Below, in pieces: positions 61,847-64,000 of a stretch of 64,000 bases of DNA. The translations under genes and the position numbers were made by a program. The stretch is from JAPKZH01 sp963715635. GTDB lineage: Bacteria > Acidobacteriota > Aminicenantia > Aminicenantales > UBA4085. The notes beneath the pieces were generated by a model. It ran no database searches and had not been told where the DNA came from. It saw only the letters and a list, made by a program, of their open reading frames with translations. Position 1 is the first letter of the stretch. The number at the start of each line of letters is the position of its first letter. The DNA lies in assembly GCA_963715635.1 (NCBI GenBank), contig OY970261.1:1-64000 (forward strand), written 5' to 3'.

Positions 61847-64000
61847 TCACTCGCGACGGATCGTTTTCAGCTGATAAAGTCTGGTTTCTCCGAGCTGCAT
61901 TTCAACGTCGAGAACATCGACCCTTTGGGCAATCGTTTGGCCGTCGAGGACTTGGATGACCAGGGCGGGGCTTGGGAACATCAGATGCTTGAGTCCGGCG
62001 CTGGTGGAGACGAAGCCCAGGAATTTGCCGTCCGTCAGCACGACATCATCCGAGTCGCTGTAAACATGAACCCCCGACAGGCGGAGGATATTGCGAAGAA
62101 GCTTGGCCGGGCAGTGCAAGGTGCCTATGTAGATTCGCAGACCGGCAGGAGTCCTCTTGGCGGCCGCCGCCACCTCGCCGTTGAGATATCTGCCGATCAC
62201 CTCGACTCTATCGTCGTTCACGGCCCACAGGGGATCGAGCACGGCCTGGGTCCCGAACGGCTCGCTGAGGCCTTCTCCAAACCGGCTCTCCACTGCGTCG
62301 GGGGTCACTTTCCCGGACTGAGGCGTGCTGCGGACCACGGATATTCCGGTCGCCGCCGTCATGTTGGCGTCCTCGGCGTTATCCGCCAGAAACCCCCCGC
62401 CGTAAAACCATACCACCGTTCGGCCGCGGGTGAACCTCCAGATCGCGGCGCGCTGGACAGAGTCGAGTCGAAAGCAGTTGGCAAAGAAATAGACCTTGGC
62501 CGGCGGCACATGTCCTTCCACCAGATCGCTGAGCAAATGGATGCGGAACGAGGTTCCCATTCGGAAAAATTCACTGCGCATTTGATAGACGAGAGGGGAA
62601 TGCAGTGCGCTGGTACAAGCCGTGTAGAGCGGGCTGGTTTCATCGACGATCAGCGCCACCTCCGGCAACCACCTGGCCGGCTCGCTGATATGGCGTTCGC
62701 AGAATTGCTGGAGATGGGCAATGTTTTCCCAAATATCCGGCCCGCTCAGCCAGCCGGTGCCGCCCAGGTCCATGTACCAGCAGGCCAGCCGCCGGGGCCA
62801 GAGCTGAGCAAAATTGCGCTGATGGATCCAGAATGTCTCCTGCGGCGTCGCGACCCGGCCGAAATTCGAGTCGGGGGGGCTGAGGTAAGTGCGCGTGTCA
62901 TCCTCGCTCAGCCAGAGCTTGCCTTCGCTCCGGACAGAATCCACGGCGCTCATGAAACAACCGGCGCCGCCCAGTCCGCGGTCCAGGTAGGAAACAGGCG
63001 AGCAGAGGATGTCTACGTCCGGGCAGCGGATCAATTTTGCCATGGCCAAGTGCCCGCTGCCTTGAGGTCCCAGGGGCAGGCCGTGCATGTCGAAGGTGTA
63101 ACCGTAGAAGAAACAAACAAGCTTCGTCCCGGCTGTTTCTTCCTTGATCACGCGCGCGATGCGTTCGAGGGGCTCTTCCATGGCCGACTGCTTGTATTCA
63201 AAATAATCGATGACCTTGCGGTCGGTCTGGGGATCGCGGAAGAAGCCGAGGTCCGTATGAAGCTGCTCGCCGGGGGAAGGGACGGTGACCTGCCCGAATG
63301 TCATCAAAGGATTATTCCAGGCCTGACGGAGAGACTCTTCCGTGTGGTACTTGGCGCTGACCCATTTGGCGAATCCACGGTTCATGGCAGGAGAGAAGTC
63401 GCTCAACCTCGGCTCCCATGACCGGAAATAAAACCACTCGCTGGTGGTCTGGCCGCAGGGATGATAGCCCAGGATGCGGTCTCCGTATTTTTCTTCGCAG
63501 TGCCGGACGAGCGTCCTAAGGTGCTCCAGCATCTCTTCGAGCCATGCCTCAGACGCCATGGACCAGCCTTCGGTCTTGCCGTCGTCGAACAGCATCCGGT
63601 CTTCGGGATGCAATTGGAGCCACCACTCCGGAGGTCCCGCCTCAAAACGCAGCAGGACGAGCCCCGCCGGATCGCCGGCAAGAGTTAGTTCGATAGCCGA
63701 GTCGGCCTGACCAAAGTCGGGGCTGTGGCCTGGCTTGGGCCAGGGCATCGTGATTCCGAAAGAATAGACTTGGACACCGGCCAGCCGCGCCAGCCGGACC
63801 TGTTCATAATAGGGAGGGCTGTCGGCCCATCCGAAAAACATGAGCGGGCTGAGCGCAAGGCCATTGACGAAGATTGCCGGTGATCCCTTAAGATCCTTGA
63901 CCTCGGCTCGCAACCCGGCTTGGCGCGGAGCTGTCATAGCAGCGGTCCCCGACAGCAAAAGCAGGAGACAACATGCCGACGCGGCAAACTTCCGGCGGAC
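61847..64000 (-). CDS. Secreted glycoside hydrolase, GH42-like (5' end beyond window)
   Basis: At least 717 residues; the start lies beyond the right edge, and the visible N-terminus reads RRKFAASACCLLLLLSGTA, part of a signal peptide. The catalytic domain is a TIM-barrel: LARLAGVQVYSFGITMPWP, GYHPCGQTTSEWFYFRSWEP (acid/base region), LWLSEDDTRTY (likely nucleophile region). A flavodoxin-like second domain (VALIVDETSPLY, VYFFANCFRLD, VVWFYGGGFL) and a C-terminal beta domain follow, as in GH42 beta-galactosidases. Exact substrate unknown. Confidence 0.7.
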   Translation of the reverse strand, partial: VRRKFAASACCLLLLLSGTAAMTAPRQAGLRAEVKDLKGSPAIFVNGLALSPLMFFGWADSPPYYEQVRLARLAGVQVYSFGITMPWPKPGHSPDFGQADSAIELTLAGDPAGLVLLRFEAGPPEWWLQLHPEDRMLFDDGKTEGWSMASEAWLEEMLEHLRTLVRHCEEKYGDRILGYHPCGQTTSEWFYFRSWEPRLSDFSPAMNRGFAKWVSAKYHTEESLRQAWNNPLMTFGQVTVPSPGEQLHTDLGFFRDPQTDRKVIDYFEYKQSAMEEPLERIARVIKEETAGTKLVCFFYGYTFDMHGLPLGPQGSGHLAMAKLIRCPDVDILCSPVSYLDRGLGGAGCFMSAVDSVRSEGKLWLSEDDTRTYLSPPDSNFGRVATPQETFWIHQRNFAQLWPRRLACWYMDLGGTGWLSGPDIWENIAHLQQFCERHISEPARWLPEVALIVDETSPLYTACTSALHSPLVYQMRSEFFRMGTSFRIHLLSDLVEGHVPPAKVYFFANCFRLDSVQRAAIWRFTRGRTVVWFYGGGFLADNAEDANMTAATGISVVRSTPQSGKVTPDAVESRFGEGLSEPFGTQAVLDPLWAVNDDRVEVIGRYLNGEVAAAAKRTPAGLRIYIGTLHCPAKLLRNILRLSGVHVYSDSDDVVLTDGKFLGFVSTSAGLKHLMFPSPALVIQVLDGQTIAQRVDVLDVEMQLGETRLYQLKTIRRE

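Overview
The window looks like part of a chromosome from a Gram-negative, probably uncultured bacterium of the Acidobacteriota / Candidatus Aminicenantes type. This placement is inferred from the gene set: GWxTD-domain lipoproteins, TPR proteins with a carboxypeptidase-regulatory-like N-terminus, an Oar-like TonB receptor, a sulfatase-TPR protein, an LptF-LptG fusion and a CIRCE-controlled groESL. No rRNA gene is present to test it.

Layout. (1) 1-8770, minus strand: a tightly coupled five-gene operon. It encodes a three-domain enzyme (AMP-forming acyl ligase + class III aminotransferase + acyl-ACP-reductase-like domain), a BtaA-like aminocarboxypropyltransferase, a tandem GNAT protein, an alpha/beta hydrolase and a sulfotransferase that runs off the left edge. 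I read this as an undescribed route turning a carboxylic acid into a modified, sulfated amino-lipid or amine; it is the best candidate for a new system. (2) 8.9-12.4 kb: an accessory patch with a partial tRNA-like sequence, a zinc-ribbon protein, an N-truncated TolB-N/TPR protein, a nucleotidyltransferase plus coiled-coil gene pair behind repeated operators, and tRNA-Val. (3) 12.5-17.5 kb: zinc-ribbon/RDD protein, lptB, a frameshifted DUF1848 gene, and rpsU-lipA-phosphoesterase. (4) 17.6-26.3 kb: TonB receptor, ECF sigma/anti-sigma pair, a peptidase-racemase operon and a radical-SAM enzyme. (5) 26.7-35.4 kb: pgeF (disrupted in frame by a repeat), purC-PHP-cvpA-fis-like, groES-groEL, lptFG and a bifunctional-nuclease homologue. 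(6) 35.7-51.1 kb: envelope genes, several behind recognisable sigma-54 promoters: an Oar-like receptor, a TPR/sulfatase pair, two GWxTD gene sets and a secreted protein, with endonuclease Q between them. (7) 51.4-64 kb: mltG-ruvX-ddl, HU, tRNA-Gly, tRNA-Cys, a Yip1 protein, pyrF, pyrD-pyrK, MauE/rhodanese, an aminotransferase and a GH42-like secreted glycosidase cut by the right edge.

Repeats are a second theme. A roughly 165-bp element made of successive hairpins occurs three times, once in frame inside pgeF. Two inverted repeats share GGGGTCAAA termini, and one of them supplies the 3' end of pgeF. A 20-bp-armed GC-rich hairpin lies upstream of the larger GWxTD gene. Two genes (DUF1848 and a small beta-barrel protein) appear frameshifted by one missing C in a C run, which could be real or an assembly artefact.
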